Of a stretch of DNA of 64,000 nucleotides, positions 63,850-64,000 are shown piece by piece. Each line of letters starts with the position of its first letter. Position 1 is the stretch's first letter. The notes beneath the pieces are model-generated. The model ran no database searches. It was not told the DNA's origin and saw nothing but the letters and a program-made list of their open reading frames with translations. Position numbers and translations under genes: made by a program. Source of the stretch: Pomphorhynchus laevis (lineage: Eukaryota > Acanthocephala > Palaeacanthocephala > Echinorhynchida > Pomphorhynchidae); contig WNNJ02000010.1 in assembly GCA_012934845.2 (NCBI GenBank), positions 148,887 through 212,886 on the forward strand, written 5' to 3'.

Positions 63850-64000
63850 CTCAGGTCCGGTGGGATCTGAGGCCCACAGCCAATCTAACACACCGCTCTT
63901 AGACTGAACCACTCGGGGTCTTTTATCCCCCGGAGAGTCCCAAAGGCTAAGGTTTCTCAAGCTTTTCGTCTCTCCTTACCTAGCATAGTCCGCCTCGATT
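63850..64000. mobile_element. Group 2 LINE 3' pieces in opposite orientations, cut by the window edge
   Basis: 63850-63928 is the reverse complement of the 3' end region of LINE D (13170-13250: REVKDPG... onward). 63929-64000 is plus-strand sequence equal to about 13090-13160 (EQRLRFLKLLVSRLPSIV region). The two pieces are neighbours in the element but inverted relative to each other. Confidence 0.75.

Noticed and set aside
1-64000. Treating every inverted repeat as an MDA or assembly chimera
   Set aside because: Possible for some, but deletions in LINEs J and K are precisely replaced by the folds and the surrounding reading is coherent, so I kept the biological hypothesis open alongside the artefact.

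Overview
The window is a stretch of AT-rich invertebrate (metazoan) nuclear DNA. The evidence is one host gene split by spliceosomal introns (from 48 bp to 6.65 kb, GT-AG) inside a dense graveyard of non-LTR retrotransposons. I cannot name the species. No bacterial operons, CRISPR arrays, rRNA or convincing tRNA genes are present.

The one recognisable host gene runs on the + strand from 47034 to 60376. Nine exons join without a frame break into a 520-residue protein that I identify as PTCD2, the mitochondrial pentatricopeptide-repeat protein 2. It starts with an Arg/Ser/Leu-rich presequence-like N-terminus and ends in a family-atypical Q/N/P/G-rich tail of about 173 residues. Its introns hold a 115-bp satellite, foldback elements, a structured repeat family, a Ty3/Gypsy pol fossil and LINE scraps. 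Its last exon lies between two near-identical arms of a 320-bp inverted repeat.

The rest is mainly three LINE groups. Group 1 (L2-like, CR1 superfamily) has an ORF1 with a PHD-like zinc finger and an RRM-like region, an APE-type endonuclease/RT ORF2, and a conserved 3' stem-loop. It includes near-full-length minus-strand copies at 23.5-27.9, 29.9-34.2 and 34.7-37.0 kb, plus several plus-strand and nested fragments. Group 2 (I/Jockey-type, with gag-like CCHC knuckles) occupies 0.5-5.2, 9.2-16.8, 21.1-22.9 and 63.85-64 kb, mostly as mosaics. Group 3 (CR1-like) lies at 28.0-29.0, 34.3, 37.1-38.5, 41.7-44.7 and 44.8-46.2 kb. There are also two oppositely oriented halves of a Penelope-like element near 39.5 kb and an uncharacterised RHN/RLDV domain at 29.0-29.6 kb.

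The pattern that most needs explaining is at the breakpoints. Many junctions between element pieces, and several places where an element stops abruptly, carry a short perfect inverted repeat with arms of 10-19 bp and a loop of 0-10 nt. They look as if DNA synthesis folded back on itself before being joined to something else. Together with 3'-truncated and internally re-duplicated LINEs, this suggests an unusual repair or replication signature in this genome, or an amplification artefact. A second candidate novelty is a repeat family at 8-9.2 and 53.4-54.4 kb whose copies preserve a 10-bp stem.
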